A DNA stretch of 64,000 nt from Methylobacterium jeotgali (lineage in GTDB: Bacteria; Pseudomonadota; Alphaproteobacteria; Rhizobiales; Beijerinckiaceae), in contig NZ_BPQR01000030.1 in the NCBI RefSeq assembly GCF_022179345.1, forward strand, positions 25,992 to 89,991, written 5' to 3'. The position numbers and the translations under genes are program-made. The notes beneath the pieces were generated by a model. The model saw only the letters and a program-made list of their open reading frames with translations. It did no database searches and was not told the DNA's origin. Positions 41,135-49,728 of the stretch are shown piece after piece (the first letter of the stretch is position 1; every line of letters starts with the position of its first letter).

Positions 41135-41512
41135 ATGACGGAACGGCGCGAGGCGACCCTGGACGAGGCGGCGATCGAGGCCCGGCTGAAGGCTGAGCTG
41201 CCGCAGTGGCGCTACGAGGACGGCTGGATCCGCCGCACCTACAAGACCAGTGGCTGGAAGGGCACGCTGATGGTGATCAACACCGTCGGCCACCTCGCAG
41301 AGGCCGCCTGGCACCACCCCGACATCACCGCCTCCTACGCCTGGGTCGAGGTGCGGCTGATGAACCACGCCGCCAAGGGCATCACCAACAAGGACTTCGC
41401 GCTGGCCGGCAAGATCGAGGAGGTGGTGGGCTGGCAGCCTGGCACCGAGGGCAAGGGCCTGGAGGGCACGCCGACGGACGCGCGATTCGCCTACATCAAG
41501 TACGACCGCTGA
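41135..41512 (+). CDS. phhB: 4a-hydroxytetrahydrobiopterin (pterin-4a-carbinolamine) dehydratase
   Basis: 125 residues. The active-site pattern is intact: EAAWHHPDITASYAWVEVRL followed by NHAAKGITNKDFALA, with the catalytic His pair, third His and Asp. Regenerates the pterin cofactor after aromatic hydroxylation; in bacteria without such hydroxylases the family may serve molybdopterin or folate-related chemistry. The start has a GGAGGAG ribosome site. No phenylalanine hydroxylase gene is nearby. Confidence 0.93.
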   Translation: MTERREATLDEAAIEARLKAELPQWRYEDGWIRRTYKTSGWKGTLMVINTVGHLAEAAWHHPDITASYAWVEVRLMNHAAKGITNKDFALAGKIEEVVGWQPGTEGKGLEGTPTDARFAYIKYDR

Positions 41513-41515
41513 GGG

Positions 41516-41737
41516 CTAATCAGCGCCCTTCACCCGGCGGCACTCGGTCTTGAGGTAGCTGGTCTTGCCGATCTCGTCGCGGAGATCCGTGCGGGCGATG
41601 ATCTCCTGCCAGCCGCTGGTGCAGCCGAGCTCGTTGGCCACGCGCACCTTGCGGACCTCGCTCGCCCGCTCGTCGGTGCAGGCCTCCTGCGGGACGCTGT
41701 TGGCGCAGACGAGGACGACGGCGATGAAGGCGTTCAC
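41516..41737 (-). CDS. Small Cys-containing protein, unknown
   Basis: 73 residues from a GTG with a good AGGAG site. The hydrophobic start MNAFIAVVLVCANSVPQEAC looks like a short export signal; four cysteines in total (residues about 11, 20, 39 and 66) could form disulfides in the periplasm. No family recognised. Convergent with phhB (3 bases between stops). Confidence 0.65.
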   Translation of the reverse strand: MNAFIAVVLVCANSVPQEACTDERASEVRKVRVANELGCTSGWQEIIARTDLRDEIGKTSYLKTECRRVKGAD

Positions 41738-41777
41738 GGGCGTTCTCCTCAGGCTGCCCTCCGGTCGGGCGCAGGCT

Positions 41778-42620
41778 TCAGACCTCTACGATCCTGTCCG
41801 GCGAGAAGTTTCCGCCCTCGACCGGGTTCGCCACCCAGCGGCAGCGGCCGATCCGGATGTCGTGCGGGGCGTGGAAATGGCCGGAGAGCCAGACCTCCGG
41901 GCGCCGCTCGTCGGGCAGGTCGTCGAGTAGCGTGGTCGCGTAGAAGGCCGGCACCCACCAGGGCACGCCGGGCGCATCGCGAAAGGCGTCTGCCGCGAGC
42001 GGGCTCGCCGGGTGGTGCGTGACGACGACGGTCGGGCCGTCATGGGGGACGGCGAGCGCGTCGAGGAGGAGCGCCCGCTGGCGGGCGTGCTCGGCCATCG
42101 CGTCGGCGGGCTGCCAGGGGCTGCCGTCGCCCTTCCGGATCGAACCGCGATACTCCCGCGAGCCCGTCACCGGGTCGGTCATCCGCGCGGCGGCGTAGGC
42201 GGCCGGGTCCTCGGGACGGTCGGGCGTGTCCAGGGTCAGCCAGCGGCCGGCGAGCGACCAGTCGCTCCACAGCGTCGTCCCGAGGAAGCGCACGCCGCCG
42301 ATGACGCAGGCGGCGCCATCCTGGAGGAGATGGATGCGCGCGCCCTCCCCGTTCAGCCGGGCGACCTCGGCCTCCAGCGCGGCGATGAGCTGCGGCGCGG
42401 TGCGCGGGTCGCCGGTCGGGGCGTAGTGCTCGTGGTTGCCCGGCACCAGCACGATCGGCCGCCCCCCCGCCAGATCGAGGAGCGCGGCGAGCCCGGCCTC
42501 GGGTCTGCCCTCGTGCAGGTCGCCGGGGCAGGCGAGCACGTCGAAGGCCGCCTCCGAGCGCGGGATGGCGCCGGGGAGCCGCCTTTCGAGATGCAGGTCT
42601 GAGATCGGCAGGATGCGCAT
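41778..42620 (-). CDS. Calcineurin-like metallophosphoesterase
   Basis: 280 residues. The dinuclear metal site motifs are present in order: SDLHLERR (D-x-H), CPGDLHEG (GDxH variant of GD), PGNHEHYAP (GNHE), VVTHHPAS (H) and SGHFHAPHD (GHxH). The substrate is unknown; relatives cleave nucleotides, phosphodiesters or phosphoproteins. It follows the CDF-type transporter gene by 10 bases and probably shares its transcript. Confidence 0.92.
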   Translation of the reverse strand: MRILPISDLHLERRLPGAIPRSEAAFDVLACPGDLHEGRPEAGLAALLDLAGGRPIVLVPGNHEHYAPTGDPRTAPQLIAALEAEVARLNGEGARIHLLQDGAACVIGGVRFLGTTLWSDWSLAGRWLTLDTPDRPEDPAAYAAARMTDPVTGSREYRGSIRKGDGSPWQPADAMAEHARQRALLLDALAVPHDGPTVVVTHHPASPLAADAFRDAPGVPWWVPAFYATTLLDDLPDERRPEVWLSGHFHAPHDIRIGRCRWVANPVEGGNFSPDRIVEV

Positions 42621-42630
42621 GGGCTCGTCG

Positions 42631-43257
42631 TCAGGCAGCCTCGTTCGCCCCGCGCCGCTCGGCCCTTCGCTCGGCTCTTGCCGCGCGCAGGATGTCGCCG
42701 GCCGAATCGGCGTTGATCACGGCCACCAGCGCCGCCGCCGCGAGGTCCGGCCAGGGCGAAGGGTAGAGCGCGGTGACGAGGCCCGCGGCGATGATGGCGA
42801 GGTTGGCGAAGGCGTCGTTGCGGGCCGAGAGCCAGGCCGCCTTGGTCAGGCTCCCGGCGCCGTCCCGGTGGCGGGCGAGCATCGCGGCGCAGGCTAGGTT
42901 CACCGCGAGCGCGCCGAGGCCGGCGAGCGTCAGCGGCACCGGATCGGGCGGCGTGAAGGCGTGGAACTTCTGCCAGGCTGCGATGGCGCCTGCCAGAGCC
43001 GGCACCAGCAGGATCGCCGCCATCACCGTGCCGAGCCGGGCGCGGTTGCGCAGGCTCCAGCCGAGGCCCGCGAAGATCAGCAGGTTCAGCGCCGCGTCCT
43101 CGAGGAAATCCATGCTGTCGGCGATGAGCGCCACGGAGCCGATGGCCAGCGCCACGACGATCTCGACGCCGAAATAGGCGAGGTTGAGCCCCGCCACCCG
43201 CAGCACGACGGGGCGCAGGGGCGGGGTGTGGGGCGAAGCCGGGGCGGTCTCTGTCAT
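42631..43257 (-). CDS. CDF-like cation transporter, short form
   Basis: 208 residues with about five or six membrane helices and no C-terminal cytoplasmic domain. The helix-2 metal motif reads DFLED (D-x-x-x-D as in YiiP), but the helix-5 motif, normally H-x-x-x-D, reads SARND with Ser in place of His. The protein therefore resembles cation diffusion facilitators but may carry another ion or have lost transport. Similar short forms are annotated simply as cation transporters. The start at 43257 is the first ATG that fits the fold. Confidence 0.8.
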   Translation of the reverse strand: MTETAPASPHTPPLRPVVLRVAGLNLAYFGVEIVVALAIGSVALIADSMDFLEDAALNLLIFAGLGWSLRNRARLGTVMAAILLVPALAGAIAAWQKFHAFTPPDPVPLTLAGLGALAVNLACAAMLARHRDGAGSLTKAAWLSARNDAFANLAIIAAGLVTALYPSPWPDLAAAALVAVINADSAGDILRAARAERRAERRGANEAA

Positions 43258-43415
43258 GTCCGTCGTCGCTCGCGCGTGCCGAGCCGCGCTTGCCCGCTTC
43301 CCGCCCGCCTGTCGAGGGCCTGCCGCCTTCGTCGGGCTGGATTCGTGCCCTCGGCTGTGCAAGGCCGGCACGGCAGAGTGACGACCGCCCGCGCGGCGGT
43401 CTCGGGAGGCGGAAG

Positions 43416-43892
43416 ATGTTGCCGGAATTACGTGTTCTGTATTTCGAGGACCTCGAGGTCGGCCTCTCGGAGACGCTGTCGAAGGTGATCGCCTCCTCCG
43501 ACGTGGTCGGCTTCGCCGAGATCACCGGCGACCGCAACCCGATCCACCTCTCCGAGCACTTCGCGGCGCGCACGCCCTTCGGCACCCGCATCGCCCACGG
43601 CCTCTACACCGCGGGGCTGATCTCGGCGGTGCTCGGCACGCGGCTGCCGGGACCGGGCGCGGTCTACATCAGCCAGACCCTGAACTTCCGGGCGCCCGTG
43701 CGCATCGGCGACACCGTCGACGTCACCGTGACGGTGGCCGAGCTCGTGCCCGAGCGGCGCCGGGCCCGGCTGACCTGCACCTGCTCGGTCGGCGGCGAGA
43801 CCGTGCTCGACGGCGAGGCCCTGGTGAAGGTGCCCCGCAAGGAGGAGGCCGATCCCCTGGCCGCCCGCATGGGCGGGCGCCCGAGCGCGTGA
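43416..43892 (+). CDS. MaoC family (R)-specific enoyl-CoA hydratase
   Basis: 158 residues, one hot-dog domain. The hydratase-2 motif is complete: ITGDRNPIHLSEHFAA (Asp/His dyad), FGTRIAHGLYTAGLIS. Hydrates 2-enoyl-CoA to (R)-3-hydroxyacyl-CoA or the reverse, for PHA supply or the ethylmalonyl-CoA pathway; the exact substrate is not visible. A GGGAGGCGG ribosome site precedes the ATG. It overlaps the next gene (GTGA). Confidence 0.9.
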   Translation: MLPELRVLYFEDLEVGLSETLSKVIASSDVVGFAEITGDRNPIHLSEHFAARTPFGTRIAHGLYTAGLISAVLGTRLPGPGAVYISQTLNFRAPVRIGDTVDVTVTVAELVPERRRARLTCTCSVGGETVLDGEALVKVPRKEEADPLAARMGGRPSA

Positions 43893-44713
43893 GCGGAGCC
43901 GTCCCGGCGATTGTCCTGGAGGACCCGGCCGACCCGCGGCTCGCTCCCTACGCGGCGATGCGCGAGCGCGACCTCGTCGGTCGGGCCGGGCGCTTCGTGG
44001 TCGAGGGCGAGGTGGCGCTGCGGCTGATGCTGTCGCCCGCCGCCCGCTTCCGGATCGAGTCGGTGCTGCTTGCCCCCGAGCGCCTGCCCGGCCTCGCCGA
44101 GGCGCTGGCGGGGCTCGGGGCGCCGGTCTACGTGGCGGGCAAGCCGGTGATGAGCGCGGTGACGGGCTTCCCGATCCATCGCGGGGTGCTCGCCATTGGC
44201 CTGCGCGGCGAGGAGCCGGACGCCTCCCCGCTCGTCCCGCCCTCCCCACGGTCGGCGCTGGTCCTTGGGCTCGCCGGGCTGACCAACCACGACAATGTCG
44301 GCGGCCTGTTCCGCAACGCCGCCGCCTTCGGCGCCGACGCGGTGCTTCTCGACGCCGAGAGCTGCGACCCGCTCTACCGCAAGGCGATCCGCGTCTCGGC
44401 GGGCGCGGCGCTCACCGTGCCCTTCGCGCGTCTCGCCTCCGGGAGCGACTGGGTGGCGGTCGCGGCCGGGCTCAATCTCGAACCGCTCGCCCTCTCGCCC
44501 GCCGGCACCGAGGAGGTGTCGACCCTGGTGCCGCCGCGCCGGACGCTGCTCCTCGTCGGCAGCGAGGGGCCGGGCCTGCCGGAGCACCTGCTCGCCCGGA
44601 TGCGGGGCTTGCGCATCGCGATGGCTCCGGGCTTCGATTCCCTCAACGTCGCGACCGCGGCGGCCATTGCCCTGCACCGGGTCGCCGGCCGGGACAGGCT
44701 CGCAGGCCCTTGA
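43889..44713 (+). CDS. SpoU/TrmH family RNA 2'-O-methyltransferase
   Basis: 274 residues from a GTG overlapping the MaoC stop. An N-terminal substrate-binding part with GRFVVEGEVALRLML and a C-terminal trefoil-knot SPOUT domain: TNHDNVGGLFRNAAAFGAD (motif 1 with the catalytic Asn/Arg), VGSEGPGLPE (motif 2), FDSLNVATAAAIALH (motif 3). The target may be rRNA or tRNA; the family alone does not say. Confidence 0.92.
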   Translation: MSGAVPAIVLEDPADPRLAPYAAMRERDLVGRAGRFVVEGEVALRLMLSPAARFRIESVLLAPERLPGLAEALAGLGAPVYVAGKPVMSAVTGFPIHRGVLAIGLRGEEPDASPLVPPSPRSALVLGLAGLTNHDNVGGLFRNAAAFGADAVLLDAESCDPLYRKAIRVSAGAALTVPFARLASGSDWVAVAAGLNLEPLALSPAGTEEVSTLVPPRRTLLLVGSEGPGLPEHLLARMRGLRIAMAPGFDSLNVATAAAIALHRVAGRDRLAGP

Positions 44714-44769
44714 AGGCAGCCGGTCTCGCGGTAGCTCCCTCGCCGGATCGTCCGAGACCGGAGCCTGCC

Positions 44770-45747
44770 ATGACCATCGACCGCCGCACCCTGCTCGCGG
44801 GCACGCCGATGCTTCTCGCGGCGGCCGGAACCGGAGGCGGTGCCGTCGCGGCCTCGACGCCGGAGCCGGTTCTACCGGGCGTCTACCGCTACCGGGTCGG
44901 CGAGGCGGTTGTGACGGCGCTGCACGAGGGCACGCTGGGGCGGCCGCTGGACCCCGGCTTCGTCACGAACGCCGACCCCGCCGCGGTGCGCGCGGCGATG
45001 GAGGCGGCCTTCCTCAATCCGGGCCGGCTCGACATCACCTTCACGACGCTCCTGATCGAGCGCGCCGGCCAGCGCATCCTCGTGGACACGGGCTTCGCCG
45101 ACAATGGCCCGCCCGGCACCGGCGGGACCCTGAAGGCGCTCGCGGCGGCCGGCGTCGAGCCCGCCGCCTTCGACACGGTGGTGATGAGCCACTTCCATAT
45201 GGACCACGTGCTGGGTCTGCGCTTCAAGGACGGGCGCCTCGTCTACCCGAACGCCGAGGTGCTCGTGCCGGAAGCCGAGTGGGCCTACTGGACCGACGAG
45301 GGCGAGGCCTCCCGCGCGCCGGAGCGCCTTCGCCCGAACTTCGCCGCCGTGAAGCGCATCTTCGGCGAGGGCGGGCCGCGCACGGAGCGCTACGCCTGGG
45401 ACAAGGAGATCCGTCCCGGCCTCACGGCGCTCGCGGCTCCCGGCCATACGCCGGGACACACGGTCTTCCTCCTCGACGGCGGCGCCGCGCGGCTGCTGCT
45501 GATGGCCGACGTGACGAACCACCCGGCGCTGTTCGTGCGCAACCCCGACTGGTCGGCGATCTTCGACATGGACGCGGACCGGGCCCGCGAGACCCGCCAC
45601 CGCCTCCTCGACCGGGCTGCGGCCGAGCGCCTCCAGGTCGCTTTCTACCACGCCCCCTTCCCCGCCACCGGCCACATCGCCCGCGCTGGCCAAGGCGGCG
45701 CGAAGGGCTACGAGCTGGTGCCGGTGCAGTGGGGGGCGCCGGCCTGA
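44770..45747 (+). CDS. Exported MBL-fold metallohydrolase
   Basis: 325 residues. N-terminal twin-arginine signal (DRRTLLAG) with cleavage near AVAA (about 27). The beta-lactamase-fold metal sites are intact: SHFHMDHVLG (HxHxDH), APGHTPGHT, MADVTNH and the late His (FPATGHIAR). Close in type to AttM/lactonase-like or quorum-quenching hydrolases, which is only one of several options. Periplasmic by the signal. Confidence 0.9.
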   Translation: MTIDRRTLLAGTPMLLAAAGTGGGAVAASTPEPVLPGVYRYRVGEAVVTALHEGTLGRPLDPGFVTNADPAAVRAAMEAAFLNPGRLDITFTTLLIERAGQRILVDTGFADNGPPGTGGTLKALAAAGVEPAAFDTVVMSHFHMDHVLGLRFKDGRLVYPNAEVLVPEAEWAYWTDEGEASRAPERLRPNFAAVKRIFGEGGPRTERYAWDKEIRPGLTALAAPGHTPGHTVFLLDGGAARLLLMADVTNHPALFVRNPDWSAIFDMDADRARETRHRLLDRAAAERLQVAFYHAPFPATGHIARAGQGGAKGYELVPVQWGAPA

Positions 45748-45756
45748 TCCCTCGCC

Positions 45757-46077
45757 TCAACCGCCGGTCTCCGCCCTGATCCAGGCCTCCGTATCCGGGT
45801 CGGCCTCGGCGACGGGCAGATGCAGGATGATCGGCGTCTCGTAGGGGTGGCGCGCCTTGAGGGCCGCCGCGAGGGGGCCGGAGAGCGATTCGCGGCTCTT
45901 GAGGATGGCGACGACCTCCTCCGCCTTCTCCACCGCGCCCTTCCACGCGTAGACCGAGCGCATTCCCGGCAGCACGTTCACGCAGGCCGCGAGCCGCGCC
46001 CGCACCAGGGCCTCGCCGACGGCGAGCGCCGTCTCCGCGTCGGGAAAGGTCGTGTAGACGAGACGCACGCGCTCCAT
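45757..46077 (-). CDS. cutA: Divalent cation tolerance protein CutA
   Basis: 106 residues, single CutA1 domain: VYTTFPDAETALAVG, RLAACVNVLPGMRSVYAWKG, VEKAEEVVAILKS, HPYETPIILHLPV. A trimeric PII-like fold binding divalent metals or small ligands; the physiological role is not settled. Convergent with the MBL hydrolase gene. Confidence 0.95.
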   Translation of the reverse strand: MERVRLVYTTFPDAETALAVGEALVRARLAACVNVLPGMRSVYAWKGAVEKAEEVVAILKSRESLSGPLAAALKARHPYETPIILHLPVAEADPDTEAWIRAETGG

Positions 46078-46169
46078 GCTATGGCTGTCCTCCGCCGCGG
46101 GCTCGGAGCCCGCCGGCAGTGAGAGCCGCGCGGATCGTCCGCGTCAACGGCACGGGACGGCGGACCAGC

Positions 46170-46940
46170 ATGGCGCGGCGCTTCGAACGGATCGCCTTCA
46201 TCGCGAGCCCCAACCCGGAGTCCCGCCAGGCGGCGGCGCAGCTGATGGCCCGCTACGACAACGTCTCTCCCGAGGACGCCGACGTGGTGGTGGCGCTCGG
46301 CGGCGACGGCCTCATGCTCCAGGCCCTGCACCGCTTCATCGACGGCTCGAAGCCGATCTACGGCATGAACCGCGGCACCGTCGGCTTCCTGATGAACGAG
46401 TTCCGGGAGGACGGGCTCCTCGAGCGCCTGGAGAGCGCCCAGCGCAGCGTCGTGCATCCGCTCCGCATGGACGCGGAGGACATCGAGGGCACGGTCCACA
46501 AGGCGCAGGCCATCAACGAGGTCTACATGCTGCGCCAGATCCACCAGACGGCGCGGCTGCGCATCCTGGTGGACGGGCAGGAGCGCCTGCCCGAGCTGAT
46601 CGCCGACGGCATCCTGCTCGCGACGCCGGCCGGCTCCACCGCCTACAACCTCTCCGTCGGCGGGCCGATCCTGCCGCTCGACGCGCAACTCCTGGCGCTC
46701 ACCCCGATCTCCGCCTTCCGCCCGCGGCGCTGGCGCGGCGCCCTGCTGCCGAGCCACGCCCGCATCCGCGTCGAGGTGATCGACCCGGACCATCGCCCGG
46801 TGGCGGCGGTGGCCGACCATACCGAGTTTCGCCGGGTGCGCTGGGTCGAGGCATCGCTCGACCAGCATACGGACCTCGTGGTCCTGCACGATCCCGGCCA
46901 CAGCCTGGACGAGCGCATCCTGCGCGAGCAGTTCGGCTGA
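46170..46940 (+). CDS. nadK: NAD kinase
   Basis: 256 residues. Phosphorylates NAD to NADP using ATP or polyphosphate. Motifs: VVALGGDGLMLQALH (GGDG), MNRGTVGFLMNEF (NxGxxGF), and TPAGSTAYNLSVGGPIL (phosphate-binding TPTGSTAY-type). The start lies 17 residues into a longer open frame, matching the family start ARRFERIAFIASP. Confidence 0.96.
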   Translation: MARRFERIAFIASPNPESRQAAAQLMARYDNVSPEDADVVVALGGDGLMLQALHRFIDGSKPIYGMNRGTVGFLMNEFREDGLLERLESAQRSVVHPLRMDAEDIEGTVHKAQAINEVYMLRQIHQTARLRILVDGQERLPELIADGILLATPAGSTAYNLSVGGPILPLDAQLLALTPISAFRPRRWRGALLPSHARIRVEVIDPDHRPVAAVADHTEFRRVRWVEASLDQHTDLVVLHDPGHSLDERILREQFG

Positions 46941-46950
46941 GCGCTCTCCG

Positions 46951-48447
46951 TCAGGCGGCGAGCCGGACGTGATCCGGCCGGTAGCTCGCCACCAGGGCGG
47001 CGGGGATGGTCTCGGCCTCCGGGACGCTCTCGTGACTCGCCTCTTCCGACCGCCGCTCGTTCTCGGCGCGCGCTGCCATCAGGCTGCCGAGGATCGCCTC
47101 GGGCAGGCTTTCCAGCACCGCGTCGATGCGGACGTCCCGGACGGGCGCGGCCGGCACCGGCTCCGGCCGCGAGGCTTCCGGCGGGGACGCCTCCGGGAAG
47201 GATGCCTCTGAGAAGAACGCTTCCGGGAAGACGGGCATGGGCGCCGCCTCCGGCCGTTCGTCAGCGACGGCCTCCGGCCAGGCGGTGGCCGGCATGGCTT
47301 CGTGGACAGCCTCGTCGCGGGCGGCGAGGCGCTGGGCGACCTCGCGGGCCTCGTCGCGGGCGGCCTCGACCTCGTAGCGGGTCAGCAGCGCCAGGAGCCC
47401 CTGGGCCTCGGCGAACGGCATGTCCTCGCAGGCGGTGAGCGCCCGCTCGATCATCCGGCGCGACAGGGCCGCGCCCTGCGCGGCGGCGTGGCCGGACGCG
47501 GTCTCGTTCCAGGCCGACAGCGCGGCGGTGAAGGCGGGCAGCAGCACCTCCGGCAGGCCGGCGCGGCGGTGGAGCGCCGCGAAGCCGCGGGCGTCGCGCA
47601 TTCCGGCCGCGACCCGCTCGGGCCGCAGGCCGCAGAGATCGGCGAGCGCCGCCTCGACGAGGACGGCCGCCCCCGAGAGCATCGCCCGCAGGATCAGCCC
47701 GGCGTTGAGCTGGCCGCTCGCGCGCAGGTGCCGGACCACGCGGGCGACCGTCTCCGGCGCCGCCCCGGCGCAGACCTCGATCACGGCGCGCTCCCCGGCC
47801 TCGCGGGCGAGGCGCTCGCCGCGCTCGGCGCCGAGCCATCCGCAGCCGATCGTGAAGGCGGCGAGCGAACGGGCCAGCGCCGCGGCGCAGGCGTGGCGCA
47901 CCTCCGGCGGCAGGTCCGGTCGGGCGAGGAGCGCTTCACGCAGGCCCGCGTCCCCGCCGTGGCGCTCGACCATGCGCAGCAGGCGCCCGGTGGTGATGCG
48001 CGCGGTGGCGTTGGCGGCGAGGATCGCCAGGGTCTCCGGCGCGCCGATCTCGGCAAGCGCCCCCGCGACGGTGGCGGAGAGGTGGTGGCGCCCGGCGATC
48101 GCCGCGCGGGCCGCTTCGCAGCCCATGGCGGCGGCGTCCACGAGGTCGGAATCGTTGAGCACCGGCGAGCGCGAGAGGAGCAGGCCCGCGATCTCCGGCT
48201 GGTCGGAGGCGAGCGCCACGGCGACGGGCCGCGGCGTGCGCTCGGAGCCCGCGCAGGCTTCCGCCAGCGCCCGGCGGACGAGCGGCGACGGATCGTCGAG
48301 GAGCGCGAGCAGCGCGGTCTTGGCCTCCCAGGCCGCCTCCGGCCCGAGATTGCCGTGGAGATAGGCGCGGGCCAGCGCCGAGGCGGCCTCGGCCCGCCGC
48401 CCGGCGGAGGGATGCTGCGTCGCGGCGAGGAACTGGCGGACGATCAT
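46951..48447 (-). CDS. DUF2336 domain protein
   Basis: 498 residues. Helical repeats resembling HEAT/ARM units (ALLALLDDPSPLVRRALAEA, AALARSLAAFTIG, TTGRLLRMVERHGG) fill residues about 10-390, matching DUF2336. The C-terminal 110 residues are low-complexity with repeated PEA/SEA units (PEAFFSEASFPEASPPEAS). Function unknown. Its ATG overlaps the stop of the upstream transglycosylase-like gene (ATGA at 48444-48447), so the two are co-translated. Confidence 0.85.
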   Translation of the reverse strand: MIVRQFLAATQHPSAGRRAEAASALARAYLHGNLGPEAAWEAKTALLALLDDPSPLVRRALAEACAGSERTPRPVAVALASDQPEIAGLLLSRSPVLNDSDLVDAAAMGCEAARAAIAGRHHLSATVAGALAEIGAPETLAILAANATARITTGRLLRMVERHGGDAGLREALLARPDLPPEVRHACAAALARSLAAFTIGCGWLGAERGERLAREAGERAVIEVCAGAAPETVARVVRHLRASGQLNAGLILRAMLSGAAVLVEAALADLCGLRPERVAAGMRDARGFAALHRRAGLPEVLLPAFTAALSAWNETASGHAAAQGAALSRRMIERALTACEDMPFAEAQGLLALLTRYEVEAARDEAREVAQRLAARDEAVHEAMPATAWPEAVADERPEAAPMPVFPEAFFSEASFPEASPPEASRPEPVPAAPVRDVRIDAVLESLPEAILGSLMAARAENERRSEEASHESVPEAETIPAALVASYRPDHVRLAA

Positions 48448-49523
48448 GGACCGCTCCGGATCGTGAACTGGGACAGGTCGAGGGGCGCGCTCGCGCGGGC
48501 CTGCCGCGCGGGAACGGACGCGCCGGCCGAGAGCTCGGCCGGGCGCCGGGGCGGAAGCGGCGCGCCGACCAGGGCGAGGCCGGTCGTCGGCGCCGATGCC
48601 TCGGCCGATGTCTCGGCCAGGCTCCCCGTCGTCTCGGCGGGGTCGGCGCTCGTGTTGGAACGCGGGAAGTAGCTCGGCGCGGCGCGGGCGTCCGAGGCGC
48701 CGGAGCGGCCCTGCCAGAGCTTGGCCACCCCGTCCGAGACCGCACCCTTGCGGGCATCCGTCTGGAACAGCGAGCGCAGGTCGCCGCCGAGCGAGGCGTA
48801 GGCGGTGGCGCCGGGCACGGCGGTGACGTCGCTCGCCGGCACGCTCGCGCGCCCGGAGGCGGCGGCCGACAGGGTCGCGTAGAGCTCCGAGGACGAGCGC
48901 GGCCGCCCCGTCTTGTCGTAGAACAGGCTGCGGTTGGCGGCGGCCGCCTCCGGCAGGTCGACCGCCGCGGCGCGCGCGGGGCTTCCCTGCGCCGAGGCGA
49001 TCAGGGTCGCGGCGCCCTTCGCTCCGAGGACATGGGCCGCGTAGAGGTCGCCCGCGGTCGGCGCGCGGCCGAGGCTGGCGCTGAGCGATTCGCGGTTCTT
49101 CTGGGTCAGGGCCCCGGCCAGCGTCGCGGCGACCTGCGGGTCCTTGCGCAGGTCGAGGATCGCCTGCTTCGCACTCGGGTCGGCGACGGCGTAGCTGCCG
49201 TCGGAGCGCGCGGTGATGGCGTCGGCGTAGGAGGACAGCCCGAGGGAGGGCCCGGCGCTTTTCATGGTGCCGAGCCAAGTCTGCTCGATGAACTGGAACA
49301 GCCCGGTGGCGCTGGAGGTCGCGGCCTTGGCGGACGGATCGAGGGAGGATTCCCGCTGCGCCGTGGCGAGAAGATAGTCGAAGCCGACGCCGGTCGACTG
49401 CGCTCCCTGCCGGATCGCCTCGACGATTCCGGCCGGTGCGCCGGCGCTCCGTGAGGCCGTCGCGGCGGCCGCGCCCCGGGGGGCGTCCTGGCTACCGGTG
49501 GAAGGCGTCGTGAACAGGAACAT
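48444..49523 (-). CDS. Lytic-transglycosylase-like protein
   Basis: 359 residues. N-terminal half carries an SLT-like fold (about 30-170): GFDYLLATAQRESSLDPSAK with the catalytic Glu in the RES triad, ATGLFQFIEQTWL, and AHVLGAKGAATLI. The C-terminal half is Ala/Ser/Pro-rich and probably disordered. No classical signal peptide (MFLFTTPSTGSQD), like flagellar or type III-exported transglycosylases; no flagellar genes are next to it. Coupled to the DUF2336 gene. Confidence 0.85.
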   Translation of the reverse strand: MFLFTTPSTGSQDAPRGAAAATASRSAGAPAGIVEAIRQGAQSTGVGFDYLLATAQRESSLDPSAKAATSSATGLFQFIEQTWLGTMKSAGPSLGLSSYADAITARSDGSYAVADPSAKQAILDLRKDPQVAATLAGALTQKNRESLSASLGRAPTAGDLYAAHVLGAKGAATLIASAQGSPARAAAVDLPEAAAANRSLFYDKTGRPRSSSELYATLSAAASGRASVPASDVTAVPGATAYASLGGDLRSLFQTDARKGAVSDGVAKLWQGRSGASDARAAPSYFPRSNTSADPAETTGSLAETSAEASAPTTGLALVGAPLPPRRPAELSAGASVPARQARASAPLDLSQFTIRSGP

Positions 49524-49728
49524 GGACCGTCCGACCGGGGGGCACCGCTCGGGCCCCCGAGCGGCGCGAGGCGCGCCGGACGGCGCTTCCTCGAAGGCCG
49601 TGATCCTGTTGCGTTTATGGTAAAGGAAGGCTGAAGCGCCGGCCCGCCGCAAACGCCCGAAGCGAGACGTGGCCGTGTCCTGCGCCGGGCCGAGAGGCCT
49701 CTCGCGGTCGCCGCGCGGCGGAGTCGGG

